NCBI GenBank assembly: GCA_038146805.1
Contig: JAYQSH010000004.1
Span: 62,001 to 126,000 of the forward strand
Direction: 5' to 3'
DNA length: 64,000 nucleotides
Origin: CAIYXB01 sp038146805
GTDB taxonomy: Bacteria; Cyanobacteriota; Vampirovibrionia; LMEP-6097
The number at the start of each line of letters is the position of its first letter. Within the stretch, counting starts at the first letter, position 1. The notes beneath the pieces were generated by a model. That model saw only the letters and a program-made list of their open reading frames with translations, did no database searches and was not told the origin of the DNA. The translations under genes were made by a program, and so were the position numbers. Below, piece by piece: positions 18,195-27,273 of the stretch.

Positions 18195-18402
18195 GGGGTC
18201 TTAGACGGACACAGGACACAAGTTAGTGTTTACGTTCTTAAGCAACATACTAATTTGAGCTTGGCTCAAATTGCTGTTATTTTTGGTAAAAGTTCAAGTG
18301 CCGTTTCGAAAATTTTTCAAAGAGTGAAAGGTAAAATCAGTAATAAAATTAGAAGTCAAATGGATTTGAAATAAATTTTGTCCTTTGACCGTCTACGACC
18401 CC
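18195..18402 (+). repeat. 208-bp RAYT-derived element, copy b
   Basis: Reference copy of the non-autonomous family. It joins the RAYT left end (here GGGGTCTTAGACGGACAC, one base changed) directly to the last ~180 bp of the RAYT element, keeping the DnaA-like helix-turn-helix frame (TNLSLAQIAVIFGKSSSAVSKIF) and the right end CCGTCTACGACCCC. It supplies the stop codon of cassette gene copy 1. Confidence 0.9.
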
Positions 18403-18440
18403 GATAATTTAATTTAAAGGTTAAGGAGCATAGAACTACA

Positions 18441-18648
18441 GGGGTCGTAGACGGACACAGGACACAAGTTAGTGTTTACGTTCTTAAGCAACATACTAAT
18501 TTGAGCTTGGCTGAAATTGCTGTTATTTTTGGTAAAAGTTCAAGTGCCGTTTCGAAAATTTTTCAAAGAGTGAAAGGTAAAATCAGTAATAAAATTAGAA
18601 GTCAAATGGATTTGAAATAAATTTTGTCCTTTGACCGTCTACGACGCT
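18441..18648 (+). repeat. 208-bp RAYT-derived element, copy c
   Basis: Same length and orientation as copy b, 38 bp further on. The last bases are decayed (ACGACGCTGAT in place of ACGACCCCGAT). Its left flank GGTTAAGGAGCATAG is also found left of copy h at 31711, so the two copies share a local ancestor. Confidence 0.88.
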
Positions 18649-18857
18649 GATAAATCTGTTGCTAATGTCACATGGTTAAATGTAATTGCTTTTTGGGTCT
18701 CTACCTTTCAATTTTTAGAGTAATCAAAAGCAAATTCGAGAAGTGAAGGTCATAGTAATCATCAGTGTTTCAATAATTAAATTAAGAGTAATTATGCCTA
18801 GTGTATAGAATTTACTAGGCACTTAGCTATATGGATATGACTAATATAAAATAAAAG
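18649..18857. other. Intergenic stretch with gene remnant and hairpin
   Basis: The first bases read DKSVANVTWLNVIAFWVSTF.. then stop, on the plus strand: a 24-residue C-terminal scrap of a membrane protein cut by copy c. A hairpin TGCCTAGT (18795-18802) / ACTAGGCA (18814-18821) follows, downstream of the minus-strand gene at 18858, and may terminate it. It lacks a strong T-run. Confidence 0.35.
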
Positions 18858-19163
18858 TCACGTATTAAACATTAAAAGAAAAAGCCAAATTAATCCAAAA
18901 ATGAATCGAACTGGATTAGGTTCTTGGTACCCATCAAAAATAATAAACCCAGCACTTAAATAGGCCAATATTTTAGCAATGATTTCAATTAAAATGGGTT
19001 TCTTTTCAAAAATAGTGCCCAAGAATTGAAAAAATTTTACTATTAGAGCTATAAATACCAATGAAAAAAATACTAATATTGACTGTACATAGTCTCCAAA
19101 AGTTAGGTTAAAATTTTCATAGTATTCATCGTCAATATAATAGAATTCATCAAAATATCTCAT
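18858..19163 (-). CDS. Unknown 101-aa membrane protein
   Basis: No family recognised. It starts with an acidic, Tyr-rich soluble piece (RYFDEFYYIDDEYYENFN), followed by about three hydrophobic segments: residues of about 28-50, 62-78 and 84-100. The gene stands alone between repeat copies c and d. The ATG at 19161-19163 has no strong ribosome site. It could be a small membrane toxin or immunity-type protein, but the sequence does not show which. Confidence 0.55.
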   Translation of the reverse strand: MRYFDEFYYIDDEYYENFNLTFGDYVQSILVFFSLVFIALIVKFFQFLGTIFEKKPILIEIIAKILAYLSAGFIIFDGYQEPNPVRFIFGLIWLFLLMFNT

Positions 19164-19391
19164 GATACTTAGAACTTTATACCATATTCTTAAAATAGAG
19201 AAAAGCGAAATATCCGAATGTCACTAGGTCAAGAATTAACCATCTTGACTTTGGGAAATGAATGGGCGATAAGGGGTTAAATATAATGCCGATTATGATT
19301 AAAGCTAGTGTTTCGGAAGTTGGTTTTGACCCCTTGTGAGTTTATAAATAGAATAATTATGGTTATAAATATTAACCATCTTAGAACTATT

Positions 19392-19599
19392 AGGGTCGTA
19401 GACGGACACAGGACACAAGTTAGTGTTTACTTTCTAAAGCAACATACTAATTTGAGCTTGGCTCAAATTGCTGTTATTTTTGGTAAAAGTTCAAGTGCCA
19501 TTTCGAAAAATTTTCAAAGAGTGAAAGGTAAAATCAGTAATAAAATTAGAAGTCAAATGGATTTGAAATAAATTTTGTCCTTTGACCGTCTACGACCCC
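19392..19599 (+). repeat. 208-bp RAYT-derived element, copy d
   Basis: 208 bp, left flank of the AACTATTAG type, right end CTACGACCCCGATAATT. The frame through the helix-turn-helix is open and fuses to upstream sequence (a possible 87-residue frame from 19308), but nothing supports expression. It is inserted directly beside an IS30 right-end scar. Confidence 0.9.
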
Positions 19600-19606
19600 G
19601 ATAATT

Positions 19607-19658
19607 CTTCTTTTTGTGTATTAACTTTCTTTAATTTAGCTGGTCACTGGAAACTGCC
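19607..19658 (-). repeat. IS30-type right-end remnant
   Basis: 52 bp matching the right terminus (TTCTTTTTGTGTATTAAC ... GGAAACTGCC). The rest of the IS is missing; copy d takes its place on the left. The end also supplies the last codons and stop of the 177-aa gene. Confidence 0.85.
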
Positions 19659-20177
19659 AAATTTGTTTGATATTTCTTTTAGTGCAAGCACAAAGGCTTT
19701 TGTGAGCACTCCGCGGCTAACGCCAAAAAGGCGAGCAACGATCATCTCTAATTGATTAGCAGCCTCACTACCACCTTTTTTAATAAGTTCTAACAATTTT
19801 GAAGGCTTAATTTTGATCCAAGAAACAGGAAAAACCTTGTCGAATTCATGAACTTTTAGAGAGCCAAGGACAGTTAATATTTTATTACCTTCATTGTCAT
19901 CACTTGCTTGAAGGTATGTATTGGCTAAAACTCCACTAGGATCTTCTACAATAGGTGCAAGCATTCTTGTCTGATTATTTCTAGCAAGTTCAGTTAACTT
20001 TCCATTTTCTAAATTAGGAGGTTCTAGGTCAAATTTAGTACCTGGGATTTGTTGTAATTGCTGGACATTTTCAGGCATAACAAAATTAATATTTCCAGTT
20101 GAATCATCAAGTCCTGCGACATCTAAGTTTTTTGAATTAATAATATTAGTTGGTACTGTCTCGTGATCAATTAACAT
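19644..20177 (-). CDS. Unknown 177-aa protein, C-terminus altered by an IS30 end
   Basis: No family recognised. It is a soluble protein with a Pro/Asn-rich first half and an amphipathic helical second half (SWIKIKPSKLLELIKKGG ... LFGVSRGVLTKAFVLAL). Its last residues (GSFQ, stop) are encoded by the IS30 right terminus GGCAGTTTCCAG, so the natural C-terminus was probably longer. The start ATG at 20175-20177 is preceded by GAGGGATT as a possible ribosome site and TATACT further upstream. Both sides of the gene carry IS30 ends pointing outward, as if it once lay between two IS copies. Confidence 0.6.
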   Translation of the reverse strand: MLIDHETVPTNIINSKNLDVAGLDDSTGNINFVMPENVQQLQQIPGTKFDLEPPNLENGKLTELARNNQTRMLAPIVEDPSGVLANTYLQASDDNEGNKILTVLGSLKVHEFDKVFPVSWIKIKPSKLLELIKKGGSEAANQLEMIVARLFGVSRGVLTKAFVLALKEISNKFGSFQ

Positions 20178-20232
20178 AATCCCTCATATCTCTATTTAAG
20201 AGTATATCATATTCAAGAAAAAAAAGATTTAG

Positions 20233-20343
20233 GGCAATTTCCAATTTCTAGCTTAATTCTTTAGACGAACTCATAGATTCATTGATAATCATAGCTTATT
20301 TCAATTTTAAAAGAAAGATAAATTTTTCTAAATCATAGGTTGA
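20233..20343 (-). repeat. IS30-type left-end remnant
   Basis: 111 bp identical in layout to the first part of the complete elements (GGCAATTTCCAATTTCTAGC ... AAATCATAGGTTG), cut at its right by a RAYT-type left end (AACTACAGGGG). Confidence 0.88.
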
Positions 20344-20350
20344 AACTACA

Positions 20351-20634
20351 GGGGTCGTAGACGGACAAAGGACAAAATAGCCTTTCTAGGTGTGATTCTT
20401 AATCTCTAGAGGGCTTTTAAACTATTAGGGTCCTAGACGGACACAGGACACAAGATAGTGTTTACGTTCTTAAGCAACATACTAATTTGAGCTTGGCTCA
20501 AATTGCTGTTATTTTTGGTAAAAGTTCAAGTGCCGTTTCGAAAATTTTTCAAAGAGTGAAAGGTAAAATCAGTAATAAAATTAGAAGTCAAATGGATTTT
20601 AAATGAATTTTGTCCTTTGACCGTCTACGACCCC
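20351..20634 (+). repeat. Nested RAYT-derived elements (copy e)
   Basis: A 76-bp left-end piece (20351-20426) carrying the leader AATAGCCTTTCTAGGTGTG is followed at once by a complete 208-bp copy (20427-20634) with an AACTATTAG flank. The insertion truncates the right end of the IS3-type element that begins at 20640. Confidence 0.88.
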
Positions 20635-21431
20635 GGTAATTTTGAAAAAACTTAGCAGGTGATGTTTTTAAAACAGTATGAATTCTATCTTTGTTGTAAT
20701 AGTTAATAGTTTGATGAATAGCTTCAATTAACTCACCAAGATTTTCAAATTCTTTTGTACTATCAAGTTCCTCTTTAAAGCTGCCATAAAAAGATTCTTG
20801 AAAACCATTTTGCCATGGTGAAGCTTTTGAGCTCATTGAACATTTGATCTGATTTGCTTTTAAAAAGTTTTGATACTCTTTTGATTTGTACTCACTGCCT
20901 TGATCTGAATGAATCAAATCTGGAGTTTGACCAGTACGTTGTATTGAATCAAGCAGAGCCTCTTTAATCATGCTTGCTGTGTGCCTTCTGGATACCTGCC
21001 AGCCAACTATCTCTCGTGTAAAAAGGTCTATGACTGTTGCTAAGTAAACAAATTTTCCTTCAAATGGTATGTAAGGAAAATCACTTGCGTAAACAGTTCT
21101 TGGAGCAATTACAGTAAGGTCTTTGATTAAATTTGAGTGAGAACTATGATCCTTGCCTAAATCTCTTTTCTTCTTTGGTTTTCGTTTTGATTTAATTGGA
21201 TAAAGATTAAATTTCTGTTTTATCCTATGAACTTTTTGCTTACTAACACTTAGATTTAAAGCTATTCTTTCAGTTCCATAAGCTGGATGTTGTTTCATTA
21301 CTGTGACAACGGTGGAGAAAAATTCTAAATCTCTTGCTGGAAGTTTGTGATCATAGTAGATGCTTGATCTTGAAATTTGTACTAGCTCTGTTAAAAAAGT
21401 TTTGTTTAAAGTTTTACATAAATATTTTTCA
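20588..21431 (-). CDS. IS3-family transposase OrfB (copy alpha, altered)
   Basis: Integrase-core protein normally made by -1 frameshifting from OrfA. The frame enters near the slippery run at about 21443 and contains MKQHPAYGTERIALNL, the DDE residues in ASDF, HSDQGSEYK and NGFQESFYGS, and the C-terminal PAKFFQN. Two defects are visible. The residue after ASDF is Pro where other copies have Thr (SDFTYIP). The natural C-terminus is replaced by about 18 residues read from the inserted 208-bp repeat. No independent start exists upstream of Met at 21298. Confidence 0.8.
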
Positions 21432-21731
21432 ACTAAATCTCTTTTTTTTTCTTGCTAAGATCAAGAGTAATTTTGCCAACAAGCTCTTTTAGAGCTTTGT
21501 TTTCTCGTCTTAAGCGACTCATTTCAAGTGCTGAGCTGTCAGTATTTGTTTTTGAGCTTAGCCTGTTGTAAATAGTTTTAGTACTAATACCAAACTCTGC
21601 TGCTACTTCTGTTACTCTCTCACCATCTTTGACTCGCTTTAATATGTCAGACCAATTCTCTTCGCTTACTTTTACACCTTTCATTGCAATCCTCCTTAGA
21701 CTTACTTGTTTAATATATCAAGAGGGGATCA
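20640..21731 (-). mobile_element. IS3-type element, copy alpha (right end missing)
   Basis: The left terminus TGATCCCCTCTTGAT is at 21731 (minus strand). The other terminus and about 60-70 bp are missing, replaced by copy e. It carries orfA and orfB in the -1 relation usual for IS3 elements. A slippery run of eight A's at the end of orfA would allow OrfAB fusion. Confidence 0.9.
21433..21684 (-). CDS. IS3-family OrfA (copy alpha)
   Basis: 83-residue helix-turn-helix protein (VTEVAAEFGISTKTIYNRL) with a C-terminal leucine-zipper-like segment. The ribosome site AAGGAGG sits 8 bases before the ATG. It ends in a run of Lys codons (A8), the expected -1 slippage site for OrfAB. Confidence 0.92.
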   Translation of the reverse strand: MKGVKVSEENWSDILKRVKDGERVTEVAAEFGISTKTIYNRLSSKTNTDSSALEMSRLRRENKALKELVGKITLDLSKKKKEI

Positions 21732-21893
21732 GTAGTTATGCAGATTATTGCAGCACTAGTGAATCTGAAAATGGGATTTTAAAAAATTAATTGAGCATAA
21801 AAACACATTTAAGCTCTCATAAACAAACTCAGCTTTACTTTCGCAAAAGATCTAATATGTATAAGTAATGTCTGGGGTGTCAGGAAGCATATT

Positions 21894-23330
21894 TTAGCTA
21901 CCTAGTATTTTTATTCCAGAGTATTGTTTTGCAATTTGATCTCTTGATAAAGCCATAATCTGCGAACCAAATTGTTTCGTGTTAGGCATTCGACCTTGTT
22001 TTTGAGCTTTTTTAATCTCTTTTTCATATGCTGCTTTTAAATCTGATTGTTTTTTTAATCCTCTATACTTTTGGGTTCTAAAACCTAATTCGTAGTGAGT
22101 GGCATGTTCATTCCAGTCAGCTTCCACTTGTACTCGACCTTTAAACTCTTTGTCTTTAATCGAAATCTCAATAGGGATTTGATAGAGTTTTTCTTTTAGA
22201 TTAGTAAACTCATCGCTTAGAATATCCTCGATTTCTATAAACATCTTAGGCTGTGGTTTCTTGGCTCCAAGCCAACCAAAGAACCATCCGTTACCATACT
22301 GAGAGAATGGAGAGTTAGCATTGTATTCACCACAGTAATCATGGACTTTGCTGTTTTTCATTCTCATTGGATTAATCTGAATTGATCCTAATTCTTCACC
22401 ATTAGCTTCTATTCTAAAAATATCCATTCCTGTACTTGAATCGTGCTCTTTATGAAGAGTTGCTTCTAGCTCTGAACCGTTTTTCTTTTTGAGTTTGACT
22501 TTACCAGTAGCAAAACCACTCCCATCCTTATTCATAAGAGGTTCTTGTTTGACTACTTTCTTCCATTTCTTAAGACCACTTTTCGGTAGGAACATTGTTG
22601 AGCAACCAACTTCTTCCGTATCAGCTTTATCACCTTTAGCTAATTCTTCTTGAATAAACTGATCACACTTTCTTGAAGACCAAGCATCTGGATTATTGTG
22701 GTCTTGTAGTTCAAAACCTTTTCTATAAAACATAGAGCCACTGTTGTAACTGGTTACTATCTGCAATCCTTGGAACTTCACGCCTTGTGATCTTTCTAGT
22801 TCTTGCATCCTATCTGAGATAATTTGCATAAAGACATCTAAAGTTTTGGAGTATCTATTAGGATATCTGTTTACGTTAAACTCGCCTATGATTTTGGCTT
22901 GCTTTTTTTTCTTGCCCGCAAAACCATTAAATGGTGATCTTGACCAGATTTTGCTACCAAGAGAAGAACGTTTTTTGGTATCTTTATCTTCAGTAACAAC
23001 TTTCAGTGATCTAAACGCAATGACTTCATTATCAACAACAAGTTTATAAATCTCAAGCCCATCTTTTTCTTGAACTCTTCTAACTTCAACATTTACTTTT
23101 TGACCTTTTTCTTTATCTAAGATTTGAGTGTGACCAACAACATCCCCATCTAGAGTAAAGTAAGACTTGAGATGTCCAAAATTAATTACTTTTGCATAGT
23201 TAGGGTTTTTGTGAAAGTTGGGATTAGCTTTAATTGGTGATCCATGTGCAATACCATTAGCTCGCTGATTATGCTCAACTGGTCGCGAAGCACTAGGTCC
23301 GTTTATTGCAGGTATCGAGGATAAAGACAT
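21894..23330 (-). CDS. Unknown 478-aa protein with two degenerate GNAT-like halves
   Basis: The protein contains an internal duplication. Each half has a beta segment (EVRRVQEKDGLEIYKLVVDN; EATLHKEHDSSTGMDIFRIE), a GE-[FY]-N-x-N segment and a stretch ending like GNAT motif B (GSMFYRKGFEL; ATHYELGFR). The typical acetyl-CoA loop (R/Q-x-x-G-x-G/A) is not clear, so activity is doubtful. The N-terminus is Ser/Pro/Asn-rich with no signal. I choose the ATG at 23330 over the one at 23354: a strong promoter (TTGACA, 18 bp, TATTAT) overlaps the upstream ATG codons. Remaining doubts concern the fold, not the gene. Confidence 0.75.
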   Translation of the reverse strand: MSLSSIPAINGPSASRPVEHNQRANGIAHGSPIKANPNFHKNPNYAKVINFGHLKSYFTLDGDVVGHTQILDKEKGQKVNVEVRRVQEKDGLEIYKLVVDNEVIAFRSLKVVTEDKDTKKRSSLGSKIWSRSPFNGFAGKKKKQAKIIGEFNVNRYPNRYSKTLDVFMQIISDRMQELERSQGVKFQGLQIVTSYNSGSMFYRKGFELQDHNNPDAWSSRKCDQFIQEELAKGDKADTEEVGCSTMFLPKSGLKKWKKVVKQEPLMNKDGSGFATGKVKLKKKNGSELEATLHKEHDSSTGMDIFRIEANGEELGSIQINPMRMKNSKVHDYCGEYNANSPFSQYGNGWFFGWLGAKKPQPKMFIEIEDILSDEFTNLKEKLYQIPIEISIKDKEFKGRVQVEADWNEHATHYELGFRTQKYRGLKKQSDLKAAYEKEIKKAQKQGRMPNTKQFGSQIMALSRDQIAKQYSGIKILGS

Positions 23331-23343
23331 TAATCCGTTATAC

Positions 23344-23373
23344 ATAATAGCCATTGTGGCAATAATTTGTCAA
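23344..23373 (-). promoter_or_regulatory. Consensus sigma-70-type promoter deciding a start
   Basis: -35 TTGACA at 23368-23373 and -10 TATTAT at 23344-23349, spaced 18 bp, on the minus strand. Transcription would begin near 23337, only about 7 bases before the ATG at 23330. Confidence 0.75.
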
Positions 23374-23440
23374 TACTTAAGGGCTATAGGTACTCTTACC
23401 TATGACTGATTTGGAGATGAATATCAATTTGATAAAATAA

Positions 23441-23446
23441 TATACT
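23441..23446 (+). promoter_or_regulatory. -10 box, leaderless-type promoter
   Basis: TATACT ends 6 bases before the ATG at 23453, so the mRNA would start at the start codon. No ribosome-binding site is present. Confidence 0.5.
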
Positions 23447-23452
23447 TTCTAT

Positions 23453-24765
23453 ATGAGTATGATAGTAAATTTATCAGGCATAGAAAGACACAGAAAACTT
23501 GATTTTAAGCCAAATACAAGTGATCAGGAATTAATTGCAAGTGCAAAGAAGCTTATAAATTTTAGAGCGGGTCACAAGTTTGTTACTCCAGAGGGTAAGC
23601 AGTTTACTGCAACCGAAGCCGGGAAATTTAACATCGTTGTTGATACGAGAAATGGAAGAACTTATAGGCTCATAGGTAACCAAATTGTTTTTAAACCTGG
23701 AGAGGATACTAAAATAGCTAAAGCTCTAGCTGAAAATTTAAAAAAAGTTTTGGGCCTTATACTGAAGGCAATATTTTTATAGATAGTCCAGGATCATCTT
23801 CAAAATCAGATGGTGTAATTTTAATTAGAAGTAAGCAATCCACTTTGAGAGAAGAATGTGATAACTCTCTCATTGTTGATAGTCCTAATCATTGGGGAAG
23901 AGAAGCTTCAAATAACCGAGTGTTTAACAGCCCGCACCTGAAAGTTAGACTAAGTCACTACTGTAATGTCTCTAACTCTGGTGGTACTGCTCAGAAAAAA
24001 GCTGTTGTTGATAACTCTGATGAAGTGAATCTTACTGATTCGCAAGGAGCTCATGTCGTAAGCTGTGATAATTTTGACGCGGAAAATAGTCCAAGTTTAA
24101 GAGCAGTTTTTTGTTCTAGTAGTTCAAGAGTCGTAAATAGTAAAGGAGCAAATTTAAACGGCGCAAATTCATCTACTATTATTGATAGCCCAGGACTAAG
24201 TTCAACTGGCTCTACTGATATAGAGCTAGCTTCATGTGCTAGAGCAAGGATATATCATTCCAACCAAGTGAGAGCAAGTAATTCACCAGAGTCTAAAATA
24301 GTACATTCAGAAAGAGTGGAGTTGTCTGATTCAAAGAGAGCTATGATAGTTGCTAGCTATCTAACAAAAGTAATTAGAAGTGGTGGAACTATGGTAGATA
24401 GAAGTCCAAAAGCGCATGCTGAAGATAGTCCTGGAACCAAATTTATTACAAGTCCTGGAAGTTCGGTAATTAGAAGTCCAAATACAGTAAGTGACAATTC
24501 TGACAACTCAGTAATAATTGAAAGTCCAAATACACTTACAAGAGATGCTTCTGAGCTTGAAATTAAGAAAAGCCCAAATACTACTGCAATTGATAGTATA
24601 GGATCAAAAGTTACAGAAAGTTCAAATATACACTTGGAGTCATCACCTTATTCGGAAGTCACTAAAGAACAAGATTTACACGTAATAAATAATCATTATT
24701 ATGGTACGGATAAAGCGAAATCTAATCAAGGTAGCAGAGGTAGGAAAAAACTTCTGGCTGCTTAA
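23453..24765 (+). CDS. Octapeptide-repeat protein, two frames joined at an A7 slippery site
   Basis: One protein of about 437 residues if a -1 shift occurs at TTA AAA AAA GTT (about 23743). Without the shift the product is 109 residues. The second frame continues as FGPYTEGNIFIDSPGSSS and is open to 24765. From about residue 105 onward it is a run of roughly 30 imperfect 8-9-residue repeats of the type hydrophobic-x-x-Ser-Pro-x-x-x, for example FITSPGSS, VIRSPNTV, IIESPNTL, IKKSPNTT. Such periodicity suggests a beta-solenoid. The C-terminus is basic (RGRKKLLAA). The heptamer A-AAA-AAA is in the right phase for programmed -1 frameshifting, but a one-base sequencing error is equally possible. 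No signal peptide is seen. Confidence 0.65.
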
Positions 24766-24804
24766 GTTTTATTAGCTATAGTAAATTTCTACAGTGATGA
24801 CGAT

Positions 24805-24922
24805 TTAAAACATGCCATTATCTTCCATACGAGCACCGATAATTCTATTTTGGGTACACCACTGATTCACATCCCAAAGCAAACCCAAGAAGGTACCATG
24901 AATTCTGAAATTGAGGCTGAAC
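24805..24922 (-). pseudogene. C-terminal gene scrap cut by RAYT-derived repeat
   Basis: Minus-strand frame ending MF-stop reads NFRIHGTFLGLLWDVNQW then CTQNRIIGARMEDNGMF. It is protein-like but truncated at its 5' side by the repeat at 24927. Family unknown. Confidence 0.35.
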
Positions 24923-25208
24923 TACAGGGGTCGTAGACGGACAAAGGACAAAATAGCCTTTCTAGGTGTGATTCTTAATCTCTAGTGGACTTTTGACCCC
25001 CTACAGCGATAAGTCTAAATTGCTATTTTTATTTAGCAGATGGCAGGACCACTATTAATGTTGGAAACTACAGGGGTCGTAGACGGACACAGGACACAAG
25101 ATAGTGTTTACTTTCTTAAGCAACATACTAATTTGAGCTTGGCTCAAATTGTTGTTATTTTTGATCCCCTCTTGATATATTAAACAAGTAAGTCTAAGGA
25201 GGATTGCA

Positions 25209-25463
25209 ATGAAAGGTGTAAAAGTAAGCGAAGAGAATTGGTCTGACATATTAAAGCGAGTCAAAGATGGTGAGAGAGTAACAGAAGTAGCAGCAGAGTT
25301 TGGTATTAGTACTAAAACTATTTACAACAGGCTAAGCTCAAAAACAAATACTGACAGCTCAGCACTTGAAATGAGTCGCTTAAGACGAGAAAACAAAGCT
25401 CTAAAAGAGCTTGTTGGCAAAATTACTCTTGATCTTAGCAAGGAAAAAAAGAGATTTAGTTGA
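25209..25463 (+). CDS. IS3-family OrfA (copy beta)
   Basis: 84-residue helix-turn-helix protein, nearly identical to copies alpha and gamma (VTEVAAEFGISTKTIYNRLS). The ribosome site AAGGAGG precedes it. The slippery run is GGAAAAAAAG, one A shorter than in alpha, so the last residues differ (KEKKRFS). Confidence 0.9.
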   Translation: MKGVKVSEENWSDILKRVKDGERVTEVAAEFGISTKTIYNRLSSKTNTDSSALEMSRLRRENKALKELVGKITLDLSKEKKRFS

Positions 25464-26278
25464 AAAATATTTTTGTAAAACTTTAAACAAAACTTTTTAA
25501 CAGAGCTAGTACAAATTTCAAGATCAAGCATCTACTATGATCACAAACTTCCAGCAAGAGATTTAGAATTTTTCTCCACCGTTGTCACAGTAATGAAACA
25601 ACATCCAGCTTATGGAACTGAAAGAATAGCTTTAAATCTAAGTGTTAGTAAGCAAAAGTTCATAGGATAAAACAGAAATTTAATCTTTATCCAATTAAAT
25701 CAAAACGAAAACCAAAGAAGAAAAGAGATTTAGGCAAGGATCATAGTTCTCACTCAAATTTAATCAAAGACCTTACTGTAATTGCTCCAAGAACTGTTTA
25801 CGCAAGTGATTTTACTTACATACTATTTGAAGGAAAATTTGTTTACTTAGCAACAGTCATAGACCTTTTTACACGAGAGATAGTTGGCTGGCAGGTATCC
25901 AGAAGGCACACAGCAAGCATGATTAAAGAGGCTCTGCTTGATTCAATACAACGTACTGGTCAAACTCCAGATTTGATTCATTCAGATCAAGGCAGTGAGT
26001 ACAAATCAAAAGAGTATCAAAACTTTTTAAAAGCAAATCAGATCAAATGTTCAATGAGCTCAAAAGCTTCACCATGGCAAAATGGTTTTCAAGAATCTTT
26101 TTATGGCAGCTTTAAAGAGGAACTTGATAGTACAAAAGAATTTGAAAATCTTGGTGAGTTAATTGAAGCTATTCATCAAACTATTAACTATTACAACAAA
26201 GATAGAATTCATACTGTTTTAAAAACATCACCTGCTAAGTTTTTTCAAAATCATCAGAAGTTAAAAATGCAAGCTTAG
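25462..26278 (+). pseudogene. IS3-family OrfB (copy beta), frameshifted
   Basis: Same integrase-core protein as in copy alpha with SDFTYI, HSDQGSEYK and NGFQESFYG. At about 25655-25665, AGCAAAAGTTC has one A less than AGCAAAAAGTTC in the other copies, which shifts the frame. It preserves the natural C-terminus NHQKLKMQA, missing from copy alpha. Confidence 0.85.
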
Positions 26279-27273
26279 AAATTGTTGTTTTGAAAAGTTA
26301 GGGGTTGACATTTTTGGTAAAAGTTCAAGTGCCGTTTCGAAAATTTTTCTAAGAGTGAAAGGTAAAAAGTGAAAGGTAAAATCAGTAATAAAATTAGAAG
26401 TCAAATGGATTTGAAATAAATGATGTCCTTTGAGCGGCTATGACCCCGGTAATTCAAATTAGGGTTCTAAGTTCTAATTGAGATTAAGGAAACACGCCCA
26501 TGCTCAGATTGCTAAAATTGGGCTGACTTTCGCAAGAGATCTATTATACTCTTTATTTTCCGTTGTTAAAAGACTATACTTAAATAATAGTTATGCACAC
26601 CCATCAATTAACAATGTTTAATCCTGGAGACACTCTTCAGGATTACAGAAATAAATTTCTGATTATTTTGAAGAGCAAGAAAATAATCATACTGTACGAA
26701 AAGTGCAAGATCAATTAAATACTCTTGTCAACAGATATTGTCCTGACCATGCAAAACAAAAAATTCAAGAAACAATTAATCAAATCAGAATTAATGACCG
26801 TAAGGATTTTTGTTTTACACAAATTGATGATGAAGATTCTGCTAATAAAATTGCTTTAGCTTTTTCAGAGATTCTTTTTAGCATCGTAAATGTCGCAGAT
26901 ACACAAAACATACTACAAGAAATTTTAGGTTTTGCAAAAGAATTGTCGTTTTTAACTCTAGATGATCCTAAAAAAACTGTTTCAGAATATCTTTTTAAAC
27001 CAAAGATAGTTTTAGAAGCTCGATACAATCAAAAAAATAGAAATTTTGAACTGCGTAGATATTGGGAAGACACTAATGAGCTCCCAATGAGATTTATGGA
27101 CAATGTCAACCCCTAACTTTTCAAAACAACAATTTCTAAGCTTGCATTTTTAACTTCTGATGATTTTGAAAAAACTTAGCAGGTGATGTTTTTAAAACAG
27201 TATGAATTCTATCTTTGTTGTAATAGTTAATAGTTTGATGAATAGCTTCAATTAACTCACCAAGATTTTCAAA

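Larger units (their letters stand above)
16076..18204 (+). pseudogene. Unknown ~300-aa cassette gene, copy 1, interrupted by IS30
   Basis: The same gene as the intact copy at 35776. Its first 121 bases (16076-16196) and the rest (17420-18204) are separated by IS30 copy 2. The target-site repeat is ATC on each side, and deleting IS30 and one ATC restores the frame. The upstream 140 bp, including the promoter, matches copies 2 and 3. The 3' end runs into the 208-bp repeat, whose bases supply the last codons and the TAG stop. Compared with copy 3, most differences cluster at residues of about 70-120 and 155-170. Confidence 0.85.
25162..26310 (+). mobile_element. IS3-type element, copy beta (complete ends)
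   Basis: 1,149 bp from TGATCCCCTCTTGAT to AGGGGTTGACA. The flanks show a 4-bp TTTT target duplication within the repeat. orfA is intact, orfB is broken by a one-base deletion, so the copy is defective unless that base is an error. Confidence 0.92.
24927..26447 (+). repeat. Composite RAYT-derived element (copy f), interrupted by IS3
   Basis: A 146-bp left-end piece including the transposase start (ATGGCAGGACCACTATTA) joins a second left end at 25073, then the 208-bp body is split by IS3 copy beta (25162-26310) with a TTTT target repeat. The body resumes to 26447 and has the same 14-bp duplication (AAGTGAAAGGTAAA) as the full RAYT element. The same 146+208 bp composite recurs at 32846-33199. 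Confidence 0.85.

Noticed and set aside
19308..19571. 87-residue gene covering repeat copy d
   Set aside because: Only the transposase tail part is protein-like; the first half is random intergenic sequence and no initiation signal supports it.
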